DNA of 64,000 bases from Litoditis marina (lineage: Eukaryota; Nematoda; Chromadorea; Rhabditida; Rhabditidae). The stretch spans positions 2,424,978 to 2,488,977 of the forward strand of contig OZ038438.1 in the NCBI GenBank assembly GCA_964036275.1. Direction: 5' to 3'. The notes below the pieces were generated by a model. It saw only the letters and a list, made by a program, of their open reading frames with translations. It did not search any database and was not told where the DNA came from. This document shows positions 1 to 11,443 of this stretch, one piece after another; positions within the stretch are counted from its first letter, which is position 1; every line of letters starts with the position of its first letter. A program made the position numbers and the translations under genes.

Positions 1-255
1 TGTTTGCGAGCACTCAAGTGAAAAGTCAAGGGACTATTAGGCCATAATAGGGTAATTTCGGCTAACAAAATCAGGGGCTTTGAAGGAACCTTTTAGGCCC
101 GTGACTTTTCACCTATGCATCTCATACTCGAGAATTGGGGCGCGTATCAACGTACAACAATATTCTGATCATTTCTTGTACACAACGATGTTGATGAATA
201 CAGAATGTTGTGCTCTCAGTAAGATTCATTTTCACCAGATATGTTTTTTTTTCAG

Positions 256-855
256 AGCACTACGAGCATGGACACCACGGACATCATGGACATCATGGTG
301 AGATTCCATTTCAATCGATAAAGTTCTATTTTTTTTTCGAAACATCCAGCCTGTTATGTTTATCGATTAGATTGACACTACTCGCCTATAGATCTATGAC
401 CTATCTCGCACATAACGTCAATTCAAGTTTTGAAGTCCCAAAGATGAAATTCCGCAGTGTCTGATAAGATATCATCCCCATAGGCAGTAGCGAAGTCTTA
501 GGTCAGCCCAACCTGATGTGTTTTCTTTCTATGCTCGAATGAATCATTATTATTAACCTGGCGGCGTAGCAGTTCCTCCAACCAAAGTTCATGACAAGTT
601 CATATGAGTTTCTCATAAGAACCTCAGGAACACCTCATGAGCTACTCGCGAACTTCTAATGGTGTATTTACTCGTCTTTTTCTCAACCTCGTAGTTTTGT
701 GTGAGTGCCACACTGCTTGCAAGTGGATCAGTAAACAGACAAACAAACAAACAAACAAATCAACAAACAAACAAACAACCCTTTTTCCAGAGAGTCACTA
801 TGAGCATCACCACGAGCACCACCACGGACATCATGAGCATCATGGACATCACTGA
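256..855 (+). CDS. Histidine-rich protein, 3' end only (5' part lies outside the window)
   Basis: Two exons in phase, 256-297 and 791-855, encode a C-terminal tail made almost only of His, Glu, Gly and Tyr (HYEHGHHGHHGHH, then ESHYEHHHEHHHGHHEHHGHH) ending at TGA 853-855. Exon 1 follows a pyrimidine-rich TTCAG acceptor and ends CATG|GTGAG. Exon 2 follows TTTTTCCAG. The frame joins exactly (G|AG). A canonical AATAAA lies at 889-894, only 34 bases past the stop, which supports a real 3' end. His-rich tails of this kind often bind zinc, copper or nickel, but that is inference. The rest of the protein, and so its family, is off the left edge. The intron (298-790) carries an (ACAA)n microsatellite at 734-778 and half of a CATGAG foldback repeat. 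Confidence 0.6.
560..665. repeat. Partial CATGAG foldback element
   Basis: Starts with the terminal motif GGCGGCGTAGC and contains several CTCATGAG-type stretches, matching the left half of the full copy at 44892-45072. The right half is missing. It lies in the intron of the His-rich gene. Confidence 0.5.
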
Positions 856-2914
856 TCGAGCAGCGACGAGTCCCACATTCAAATTATCAATAAATATACC
901 ATTAACTATCTCTGTTCCTTTTTTCTACTCTAGTTCCCTTGTGCATCAATTCAGAAAAAGTTCCATTTTTCACTATCTAAGAGTTTTCTAGAGAGTTGAA
1001 GAAAAATATTATTTCACGTTTGCGTGAATTACGAAGGCATACTCGGGCAAAACAATTCTTGAAAAACCTTTGCAGTTTGAAAAGTACTATTGACCAATGT
1101 CTTGCTCTCTCGTGAAAATTTCTCGGTTTGAATATCTCGGATAGAACAATAATCTTATTATTCTTTGTTCAGACCAACATCACATTTGATTTTATAACGT
1201 TTCAGACCAGTAGCTCAACATTTTCCATACATTCCCACTGAGACCTCGGCAACGTGTCAAAAAAAAGTTCCAGGCGGAGTTTAACTGTGCTAACGTTTTC
1301 CAAGACACTAAAAAATTTAAGCAGTAGTTAATCTTTGTTAGAGTATGTGGGTGAGAGTTCTTCTCATACCGTTTGTTATTTCTATAAATATATTCGTTCG
1401 AAGTTTAATTGGCCAACGTCTCGGTGAAAATGGCGAGATCATACCTGTGTGACAGAAAAAAGATGACTTCCGCAGCAGTGTAGTAGATAGTCACATCAAG
1501 CAGGACTTTATGCTTTATAATACCCTGTCCCACTGTGTTTGTACAACAATGGGAGATCAAAGTACAACAATGGTCACTCCCTATATTCAGTAATTCCTGT
1601 ACCTTTTTAGTCTTTTTGAGGCTTTTCAGTCTTTTCTGGGCGTTTTAGGACAGACACTGCGATATAGCCTCACTCTCCTGTGTTGCTATCGTAGTGGTAT
1701 CGATTGTATGGTAGCAGTGTCTTTTTTAGAGTTGTAGTATGTGATTTAAAGTTTTTGTATGAACCTATCGTGATAATGCGAAAGAATGAAGAGAATTCCG
1801 TCCAAAAGCCACTCTGCTTGCAATAAGAATGGTTGAGACTGGTTACGAATGTATACAATTATTAAAAGCAAGAATAGGTCAGAACACCATCTGTTCGCAG
1901 TTTAAATACAGCCAAAATTTAGGAAATAAAAAACGAAAAAAACGAACTATGGTGGTTCAGTGGTATTTTACCCATTGTTGGGCGACAATCTCACAGTCAC
2001 ATTGACGGATGGCTCTCTCATTTTCAACCTCGTCTTGTTTGAGTCACATAAAACAAAACATGTAGAATACATAAATTTACTAAGCTTTTTTACATGTACA
2101 GTACAATGAAATATCGCTTAACAAGAAATATTGGTCTCAATCAAAAATCTATATGGTCTCAAAACCAATATAGGAGATCAAAACCAAACGGGCACAAAAA
2201 AACCTGCGATCGAAACGAGCGCGAGGTGGGCAGCATCATCTCTTCCTCTCATGCTCTCCTGTCTGACCCGACCGCAACTGAAATGTAAACTGAACTTGTG
2301 ACTCGTTTTCAGCGGAATATTTCACTGAGCACATAACTTATCTACACCATCCAAAATATATTGTCTCAAATGAATAGAACGTAAGGTAAAACTCTCCATA
2401 AACAGGGTGAGAAGTACAATTGTGCCGTAAACTATCATCTAACAAATTAATAACATTCACCATTAACACGAGAAGAGAGCGTAGCCAGGAACCCAATTCG
2501 GTCCTGACGTAGGTTTTCTTGTCTGTCGTTGAAACACGGAAGAACCTGACATTAGCAGAGGGAAATGGTCAAAACTGCAGTCAACGAACTGATTTGAATG
2601 CACTTTGAGTAGATTAGAGTTCTGATTGAACGGATTCGGCTCCGTTGAGAATCAGAGAGAAACCCTATGAAAACCCCTATTTCAACAAACAGCTACCAAA
2701 TTGAGAAGTGGAACAGTTCTGAGAAAACACAAAAACAAACAGAAAAGTTTTGAGAAGGGTTTCATGACGGTTTGTACGCGTGCTGAAAACAAGTTTCAGT
2801 TGAACGCGTAAATGGCTAACGTGTTTCGTCTACGACGTGAAGTTTGGCTGGTGAGGCTCATTTGTATCTACTCGCGCTCTTCAGTCGGTTCTCCAACTAT
2901 TTCTTGTCTATAGT
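856..2914. other. Intergenic, no gene seen
   Basis: AT-rich DNA between the His-rich gene and the macro-domain gene. Frames are short and broken, with no exon-like block having conserved protein features. The promoter of the macro gene should lie at the right end, but I see no clear TATA box or other core element. Confidence 0.5.
889..894 (+). promoter_or_regulatory. Poly(A) signal AATAAA of the His-rich gene
   Basis: Canonical hexamer 34 bases after the TGA stop of the histidine-rich gene. Confidence 0.5.
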
Positions 2915-3783
2915 ATGTCGGGGTCCGGTCAAGGTATGTTTGTGGAAGTACTACTTCTTGCAGTTTTCTAGCTGGTGACGACAATTTTCCGCCTTCCCAT
3001 GTTTAGGTGACAAATTTATGTAATCGTTCATAAGATTATTAGACGCCCAGCAATCAATATGATATATTGGGCGAACCATTCGAGCATACTTCAATTGTGT
3101 AAAAAGACGGTGAATATACTTACTAGGCACCAATGAATAATCGAGTAGAAGCAATTTTCAATTGCCTAAAAAACTTGACTCACTTCTGTTAGCAGCTCTT
3201 CTGATACACTTTCCGGTAGTTTTCTGTGATTGGTACATTCCAGAAGCAGGAAAAATATATCAGAAACCAGTAAGTACACAGCACAAGTAACATCTAGTCG
3301 AACTGTCCATTTTATTTGTAACCATGACTCGGAACCCAACTTTTGTTTTCAGGAGAAGTCAGAAAGTCTCTCCACACACCGTGAGTTCTTTTTCGATGAT
3401 TGTATTTTGGAAATCCGTTCGGCCAATTCTAACACTTTCACCAGTGTTGAGAAATTTAGAGTACGACCACCCACTGCAGTTGGATCTGCCTCGTAGCACT
3501 TTAACCCCCCACCTAGGCCCCCCTGAAAATCTAGAAGATGAGGGGGGGGGGGTCGAAATTCCAATTTGACCGTCACTCTTTATACCCACCGGCGGGGGGG
3601 GGATGGAGCTATATAGGAACCGAACTTCTCAAGGTTGCTTGCAAAATCAAAACGATGAACGTTTCAGATGTAAAATTCTGTTGAAAGAAGGCGATCTTCT
3701 GGCGGAGCGCGTTGACGCAATCGTTTGTTCTGTCCCTAGTAGGTGGGAGAAACCCAAAGGTTAGAAAACATTGTCTCTTTATT

Positions 3784-3822
<39 letters not shown>

Positions 3823-3859
3823 GTCTCTATCTCTCTCTGTCTCTCTCTATCTCTCTCTG

Positions 3860-3938
<79 letters not shown>

Positions 3939-6138
3939 TGCTATCTCACTTTATCTTTAACTCTTCCGTTCTCTCTGCTTCTCTCTCTCTAGATCCCACT
4001 GTGTGAAGAAACAAATGATGATTTCACGCGAGTTACATGACATTGTTTCAGAGGGCTCACTCGAACGCGCCATCGAGAAAGCGACTGGCTCCGATTTGGA
4101 GGATAAGAAGCGAGAATGGAGAGGCGAGAGACTGAACAAGGCGGGAAACCCGGCCCATTGGACAGTAGGATCCGTTGTGTCGTCCGAAGCGTACCAACAC
4201 CTTCGCGCCCTGAGTAAGTGTACAGTATTGTAGTAGAAAATGATACGTAACCACTGATGTTAACGGTGAGGCCGCCGGCTGGTAGCTTGTAGCTTCGCAT
4301 CCTCATCTGGGTCCCTCGTTCGCTGTGGTTCGAGATTGTGATCACCAGAGTGCGTATGCTAAAAGATCCCGGCACCTTGATCTCATCCTGCGTCTCTCGC
4401 TCTGCCTCACTATTTTTTGTCTCTTACATCCCGGCGGGATGTAAGAGCAGGAAATACCGTGTGTTTAAAGAGACGCAGGATGGAAAGAAGGTGCCGGGAT
4501 CTTTTAGCACACGTACTCCCAGCTTCGTCCCACTGATTGGTTTAATCGGACCCACATGGTATTAGTGGCTGATAATTTTGGAGAAAAAAGTATTACTGTA
4601 ACTATATAGGCTTCGTGAGTTTTTTGTCTGCCTAGAGTCCACGACACGAACATCATTCTGTACACATAACTCTAAAGTTGTCTTGCGAAATTCAAATCGT
4701 TTGGAGCGAAATAATTAGGGAACACCAGAACTTTTCTAATAGAATGAATATGAGTAATTTGATGGCTTCAGATGTCGTACACGTAGTGTCGCCGACAATC
4801 GTGGCGGGACACACGATTACCCGTTTAAAGGAATGCCAAGCACATATTGCGTACCGACACCTGCTGCAAGAGGCCGACCGCCTGCAGGCGAGAACTCTGG
4901 TTAGGGAAATTTATTGATCGCGAACACCTATCATGAGTTAAGTAGTATTTTCATTCATTTCACGGCGCCTAATTAATCAGCTGTTATTTTACTGAGATGT
5001 CCTAACCAGGTGTGGACGTGAATGGATAAAGTGAGTAGAGATGGGCTCGTTGAGCAACTTTCAAAGTTCACATGGCAACGAATTACGGTGGCAAGTGAGA
5101 ACTCAGATATTGCGAGACGGCAAAGCTCGCCTAATTTGAGTGTCTGTAAACAACAGTTTTCAATATAAAATCTGAAATTTCAGGCCTTGCCGATTTTGGG
5201 ATCTGGAAGCTCAAGAATCCCTCAGGCTATGGGTTTCGCGATCGCCATGATGGCAACATTAGTGTATCTGGAAACCGAAAACAGTGTGAGTTTTTTTACA
5301 AGGAAAGGGGGGGGGGGGCAGAGCACAGCAAAAATGTGTTCAGTCTATGTGACCATGAATACTCAGATACTAACTGGTTCTTTAGTATTCGTGTATCTTG
5401 GGTTGTAAATATCTATTAATAAATAAAGGTAAGCTCAAGAAAACTGATACAAACTGGGAGAATAAGAGAGGAAAGAAAGTATAGTAAGTGGTACGTTTCG
5501 CCTCTACCCCAACAAGAAACAAAAAACTCAATAGACTAGTTCGAATGCGGGTTTGTCGAAACTTATTTCGTATTATGGTTTCCTTGCAGGGTTTGAGAAG
5601 TATCACCTTCGTGGCGAAAGTCATAGAACCCGCGTGCACGCAGATCTGGCCGCAGGACCAGCCCATGCTGGTTTCCCATCTCTCCGTGGCTGCCCAGCGG
5701 CAGCTGGTTGAAACGGCCGTCTTGACGGTCTTTCCCAATGAAGAGCGCGGCATCTTCCTCATTGGCAATTCTACGGTCCCGAGTCTGGTCAACGGATACC
5801 GTTTCAGAGCTGAGCGAACGAGCATTCGGTAAGTGTGCCACGAATAACTTGCACTGTGTAGAAAGTTAGTAACTTAGCAAATGTCAAATTGATCTCTTTA
5901 TGCATTAGTTTTATTGAATTCACTTTGACTACCGTCGGTCCGCAACCTTTCCTATTGTCTAGCAGTCTCTATCAGCAAACACGTATCATTGCACTCGATA
6001 CTGAATAAATAGCCAATCATCGTAGCATCTATAGAATAGACGGACGTTTCTTTTTTGCATCTGAATGTAAATGAATAATTATGCAAAACTGAATCGTTGT
6101 TTTTCAGCAAAATCATCGCGGCCAGTTTCGGTTCATGA
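2915..6138 (+). CDS. Divergent macro-domain protein (280 aa, 8 exons)
   Basis: Exons: 2915-2933, 3353-3380, 3668-3742, 3993-4213, 4772-4899, 5184-5285, 5590-5828 and 6108-6138 (TGA 6136-6138). All phases close, giving 843 nt. The protein begins MSGSGQGEVRKSLHTP. A macro-domain core follows: strand KILLKEGDLL (about residues 18-27, like the family GDIT), VDAIV (31-35), helix ELHDIVSEGSLERAIEKATG, strand VVHVVSP, then LPILGSGSSRIP (159-170), equivalent to the family loop that holds the ADP-ribose diphosphate. The usual Asn-Ala-Ala-Asn after VDAIV is replaced by CSVPSR, and the Gly-rich GGGV stretch by SEGSLE, so ADP-ribose binding or hydrolysis may be altered or lost (inference). The tail from about residue 192 is unrecognised. 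Known macro domains read or remove ADP-ribose marks. The start ATG is chosen because exon 1 (phase 1) joins the 28-nt exon 2 in an open frame. AATAAA sits at 6286-6291. Confidence 0.75.
3483..3603. repeat. Poly-C/poly-G block element
   Basis: Runs of C then G around ACTTTAACCCCCC and GAGGGGGGGGG, ending in GGCGGGGGGGG. It belongs to the same style of element as those at 22452-22652, 40301-40702 and 57558-57941. It sits in intron 2 of the macro gene. Confidence 0.5.
3786..3985. repeat. (CT)n microsatellite next to a splice acceptor
   Basis: About 150 bases of nearly pure CT with CTGT and CTAT interruptions, continuing as CT-rich DNA up to the acceptor CTCTCTAG before 3993. It doubles as an extreme polypyrimidine tract for exon 4 of the macro gene. 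Confidence 0.85.
4349..4517. repeat. Foldback MITE, CCCGGCACC family, copy A
   Basis: A near-perfect inverted repeat. The left arm reads GTATGCTAAAAGATCCCGGC and the right arm ends in its complement. Internal arms GCGTCTCTCGCTCTG and AGAGACGCAGGATGG also pair, meeting at CATCCCGGCGGGATG. Lies in intron 4 of the macro gene. Other copies are at 10874, 11641, 13861 and 18263. Confidence 0.85.
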
Positions 6139-6147
6139 GGGTTGTAG

Positions 6148-6236
6148 TCACATCTACTCGTCTCTCGTCTACTCGTCTCTCGTCTACTCGTCTCCGGTCT
6201 ATTAGTCTCCGGTCTACTCGTCTCTCCTCTACTAGC
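6148..6236 (+). repeat. 15-bp tandem repeat in the macro gene 3'UTR
   Basis: Five to six imperfect copies of GTCTACTCGTCTCTC just after the stop codon and before the AATAAA. The transcript would be very pyrimidine-rich here. Confidence 0.8.
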
Positions 6237-6285
6237 CAATCTTCAATCTACTTGTCAATGCCCCCCTCTCTTCTCGTAATGTCTC

Positions 6286-6291
6286 AATAAA
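6286..6291 (+). promoter_or_regulatory. Poly(A) signal AATAAA of the macro gene
   Basis: Canonical hexamer about 150 bases after the macro gene stop codon. Confidence 0.55.
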
Positions 6292-6905
6292 CTGTGTAGA
6301 CCGGTTGTTTTTATTTCTATTCAATATAACTCAAAAAGGATGTGTTTGTGGCCGCAATCCAACACTGTGACAAAACTAGAATTTGAACACTGCTCCATAC
6401 ACAGTTCAAAGTTAATCAACGTTTACTACAAGTTTTATGAAATGAGTCAAGGCTCCACAGGGGACGAGCATATCCTTGAATTCTCTAGAAAAGCGGACAC
6501 CGATTTCCGATAGTAGAACGTGAGAAAACACAAATAAAATAAAACGAACGAGGAAAGTGTGCCTGAACAACACATTTCTAGAGGAACGGAAACGAGAAAA
6601 CTCGTCTAACAGAAAATCAAAAATCTTGTGAGAAAAGTCACGCACTCCTGACAGGGAGTACATATTTCCAGAAATTCCGAATTGTAACCAAAAAATCATA
6701 GTGGTGGAGGATGCTATAGAGAATGCTAATGACCAAATACATGTATTGTAAATTGATCTGAAATGAAATTCTACTGATTTCAATCAAAAAGCAACTTCCA
6801 CTTTCCAGAACATGGTGAAAGTTATTGTTGATGTTTTGTACACATGGAGGCAGAAAGATTCATTTATAACAATAAAACAGCATTAATTTACAATATAGAA
6901 TAAAG

Positions 6906-8415
6906 TTAGCAATGATGATGGTGATGATGATAGTACCCATGATGATAGCCTGGAAACAAAAAAACTCTTCATTGATTATTAGTTATAGAAAAGAAAAATC
7001 ATAATTATATGTTTGATGATAATACTTTCTGGGGTTTACTGAGAATGGACTCTTCTGCCGAACTGTCTGATAACTGGTTAGGAAGTTTACTTCGATTGTT
7101 ATTGGACTCGCTCAGACAAGGACAGAACAGAACTCTCATTTTGCTCAGTTGTTCTGTGTCTTTATTTTGACCCCACCGCGGTACCGTCATGATGGCAGAT
7201 TTCTACTGTGCGTGTGAATTATACTACAAATCGATTCTGGTGGTTCTCTACAAAGGCACGCTTGTGAGTTTCGAACTCATACTATGACCGGAACGGACCA
7301 CGATCGATTATCATTATTAACGAAGAAGCTAACCGTGATCGTAGTGATGGTAACCATGATGGTACCCGTGATGGTAACCGTGGTGACCTCCTTCTATTAC
7401 CACTACCGGCGGTACCTGGACAGGCATACCGGCCACAGGCACGTACGGGACCGGCGCCTAAATCGATACATATATTACTACAATATAATGAAACTTCCGA
7501 TCAAACTCGTATTATCACCAAAATCTACTATTTGAATACTTGCCATTCAAAGTAGAACTCTATAGCCCTCGATGTACGTTCCCTTTGTACAAGAGTTTTT
7601 GTGATAATAATTAATATACATACATTGTCTACACTTGAAATTACTGTAGTAGTTATGTGAGACGTAAAGTACGTTAGCAATCGTGCACGTTGTCACGTGT
7701 TCTGACGTGCTAGTCATTCACGTGACTATGGTACAAACTATCAGTGTTTTGTATGTGCCCAAGCAGCAGTAATCGTTATTGATCGCTCAACACGTCTTGA
7801 AAGATCTATCGAACAGAAAACTTATCAAATATCAGATAGTGAATTCATGAACAAAAATGCAGAAACGTACACACTACGTGAGAACAACGTTCCCGACACA
7901 GTATTGACTATTGATTATAGCAGAGTTCGCTTCACTTGGAGTATTTACATTCTGCCTTACTCCCACTAATAACCAACAGGGTCGCTATAGTTAAATCCAA
8001 ACTATCTCTCTGCTCCAATGTTTCAGAGTACTTCAAAATGCATGATGTGTTACAGATCCAAATACAACTCATATCAGTAGTTATGCTCGCATCCCTATTG
8101 GAACTCAGTTATCACCTTCTTATAAAATAGTACGTAGCTTGTTTAATGATGCAAAAGAATACATGCATTATAACTACAATTTGGTGTCCTCTCAAATGCA
8201 TTTTTGAATGCGAAGTCTCATATAAAGCAATTCAAAACGGTGAATAGCCAATCGATTTTGGGCCGATTCGACTGAAATGGACGGAAACTGCTGTGAACTG
8301 TAACTTTTCTGATCGAACATGAATTACGAAATTTGTTTAAGATAGAACTGACCTGTGGGTATGGATAGGGCCCGTAGCCCATTGGGTATTGACCATAGGG
8401 GGGTTGGTAGGACAT
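6906..8415 (-). CDS. Small Pro/Tyr-rich and His/Gly/Tyr-rich protein (76 aa, 3 exons)
   Basis: Exons in transcript order: 8415-8353, 7457-7334 and 6949-6906 (TAA). The frame closes at 231 nt. Residues 1-21 are a PY-rich start (MSYQPPYGQYPMGYGPYPYPQ without charged residues). Next comes a hydrophobic Val/Pro segment (APVPYVPVAGMPVQVPPVVV), then a His/Gly/Tyr repeat with the unit HHGY, ending HHHHHHC. There is no signal peptide or membrane helix. PY-rich openings and GYHH repeats occur in various small animal proteins, so I do not assign a family. Metal binding through the His block is a guess. It is convergent with the macro gene; the stop codons are about 770 bases apart. Like the truncated gene at the left edge it is His-rich, but the repeat motif differs, so I do not claim they are paralogues. 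Confidence 0.72.
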
Positions 8416-10721
8416 GATGAAACGGCTAGGGAGAGCAAGAGAGAGAGGGGAAGTTATCGCCTCTAGTGTTTTATGGACAAACAGCTAGTCTTATCGCGGT
8501 CGCACGTGATTCACGTCACCACTCTGACTCATCTACTGAGTCTCAAAAACCGAGTCACTGTACATTCAAAAAACCGATTTCATAAACTTTACTAGTAAGC
8601 AACAATGATTTTTTTTAAGTTTTATCACTGGGCGTTTCAATTGAAATCTGACAAAAACCACGTAAATGACAAGTTTCCACGTAAGTAACAGAAATATAAC
8701 TGAAGAATTTTATTCACTTTTTCAGTCAATTCCGGATAACTCTACATGATTGTAGTTTAATCTGCTGGAACAGTTCGCAGTACGCCCGCAACACAGCTGC
8801 ATGCACCGTTATCACGCCAACAAAGATTCAAGTGCGATATATTGCTTTGGCAGCATCAATTAATATTCCAGGCGTGATAGCGATCCCTCAAAAACCTCAT
8901 GAGATACCTCATGAGCAATATCTCACCAACTTCTCATGAGATCATATTGATTGTTATGCAGCATTCAACATTAGAAGTTTAGGAGTAGTTCTTGGCGCGT
9001 TCATGAGATTCTCATGAGAAACTCATATGAACTTCTCATCAGGTTGAACGGTTTGCTATACCTACTACTGAAAAAGTTTTTGAAAAGTAAAAACTTGTGA
9101 ACGCGGTTGTTTGAGCTTATCACAGCAAGTAAGAAAAACGCTTCATATTTGTGTTTTCTATGAAAACAATTCATCCTCAATTTTTTGACGCTCTGCCAAC
9201 GTCACAATGGGAAGGAATGTCGAGAACTATACAATATTCGCATAGTTCGATCTCCATACACATCAGAAATCCTGAACACCAAGACGAATGAAGCTCAAAC
9301 TACAGACAGGACAGCTCAACATGTACCGTTTCGGCTTGCCTTCCTCAATATTCAGAAAATAAGTCACAGTACTCCAGCTCAAGTATAAACGCGATGTTGC
9401 GTGACAAGATTGCAAGCAACTAACTTCACCATCCGTTTACATTCATGCACTATTTCTATAATTCGTAGTTCTGTCTCTGCAGAAAAACTGCAAAAAAAAA
9501 GAAATTCAAACTGCGTTCGTACAGCGAAGCACGAATAATAGCTATACTAGAAGTCAATTGAATAGTCACGTGAAGTAAGCATTCTAATGAGGATTCGTGC
9601 ACTTTGTAATTGCACGTTTCTGGGTTCTGCTGTGTTCAACATGTTTCACGTGACTCTGCAATTGACCAACAGTATATTTCAGTTATTGGAATACTTCTAA
9701 TGGGAAGCGGCATCAAACTACAAACACATAAAACACAGCTTAACCAACGTATCTGCCGAACGACTCTTCTATGTATTCGATTTCAATATTCAATTCGTTC
9801 TGTCATTAACAGTAGCGGTTTTTGGTTTTGATTGTAATACTTTTGATTATGGGAAATCCCTTGGGGATCTGGGCTTTATCCTTTTTTCTTTTTTTCAAAA
9901 AGTAGCCCTACATGAACTTTTGGTCCAAAGTTACAAGCGATACAAGCACTTCACTCATATTGCGTTATTTTGTTTTTTGTGTTGTTGTTGGGAGTAAAAT
10001 TCGGCTCATTCGCATAATTCAGGAACAAACTCATGTAAATGTGCATGCGTTCTACATTTAGACCAGTCAATTAAGGACTGTTAGTGAATGTCTGCCCCTC
10101 TCCATTCCGCACGCTCTCTCGTCGTTTCTCTGGTTGTCATGCCAACTCGGTTGCGGGTAGAAACATATTGGAACACCACCTCTTCACCGTCCTTCTCCGA
10201 ACAACATCTAATATCATGAACATGTAATTTGAGTTCCGTGCTTAAATTGCTATATAAATGTCCCTGCGTCTCTCATTATGTGTGATCTCTACGTGTCTTC
10301 TAACCACTTCTGGCGCGGCAGCCATCTCTATAAACTGGTGAAAAGTTCATTTCATCTTTCTCATAAAAATTTTATGAACTACTTGTGATTTTTTCACGTG
10401 ACAGCACATAAATCGAAAGCCCTCATAAGAAGTTAGTGAAATATGATTCATGAGAAAGTCTGGTGCGTTTCTTGAGCGAATAGCGTTCATGTAGCTTGCG
10501 TGTTCCCCCGTGTACACGCGCAGTATACTTTCGGTGATCATTTCTAACTACTGTTCGATTCGATTGTGTTAGCAAAAAGTATTATGCTACACATTCTGAG
10601 CGAAATTGTGTTCCGTTGGGCTAGGTTTGTAGTCCGATTCCGACAGTTTTATCACTTCTGATCAGACTACGGCACAATTTTCGATCTGATTCATTATAGA
10701 CGTTGTCGAACTCTTCAAATA
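8416..10721. other. Intergenic region with foldback fragments
   Basis: Between the divergent small His/Tyr-rich gene and the kinase gene, so it should hold both promoters. I see no coding exon. It contains a CATGAG foldback at about 8871-9065, a fragment of a dispersed repeat (TTCGTGCACTTTG, CACGTGACT) at about 9540-9670, and a CATGAG-related stretch at 10340-10470. Confidence 0.5.
8871..9065. repeat. CATGAG foldback element, degraded copy
   Basis: Repeated CTCATGAG and its variants in both orientations around a centre near 8960, as in the complete element at 44892-45072. The ends are degraded. Confidence 0.5.
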
Positions 10722-11406
10722 ATGGGTGAGAAGGAGAAGATTCTAGCCGATCGCTACGTTATGACAAAACGACTCGGCGACGGCACGTTCGGAGAAGTTC
10801 TGCTGGCCAAAAAAATCGACACCGGCGACAAGGTGGCCATAAAGAGGTATGGGGGGGAGTACCTGCTGAGAGGCCGTAATATGCTAGAAGATCCCGGTCC
10901 CTTCATCCCATCCTGCGTCTCTCGCTCTGCCTCACTATTTCTCGTCTCTTACATACCGGCGGGATGTAGGAATAGCGTATGTTTCAGAAGACGCGGGATC
11001 AAAAGAAGGTGCCGGGATCTTCTAGCTTACGTACTCAGCTATAGAATGATCATGGATATATCAACAAAATACCGAAAGTGTTAGACAGTCTGCGTCTCTC
11101 TGACCTACACATTCTCTTGTCTAAGCCCGCTGCTAACGTAGCTGATGTCTGATCAAAATTAAGCCTGAACTCAAAATTCGAATCATTTTTGTAGAATCCG
11201 ACAGCAAAAAGCCCAACCTTTGTTTCAGAATGAAGAAGAAGTTCTACAGTTTTGAAGAAGCGATGGCTTTACGAGAAGTGAAGTCGCTAAAAAAACTACA
11301 GCATCCGAATATTATCAAGTTACGAGAGGTTAGTGGTATTTGTGATGTCATAGCGTATTGAATCGTCGTATCTCCCTTCCTCTCTATCTTTCTCTCTTTC
11401 TCTCAC

Positions 11407-11443
<37 letters not shown>

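Noticed and set aside
3244..3269. A 26-nt candidate exon with good AG and GTAAGT borders in the macro gene
   Set aside because: Including it breaks the frame; skipping it joins exon 1 to the 28-nt exon perfectly.
3712..4006. Ser/Leu-repeat open frames over the CT tract
   Set aside because: They are translations of a (CT)n microsatellite in a macro-gene intron, open in several frames at once.
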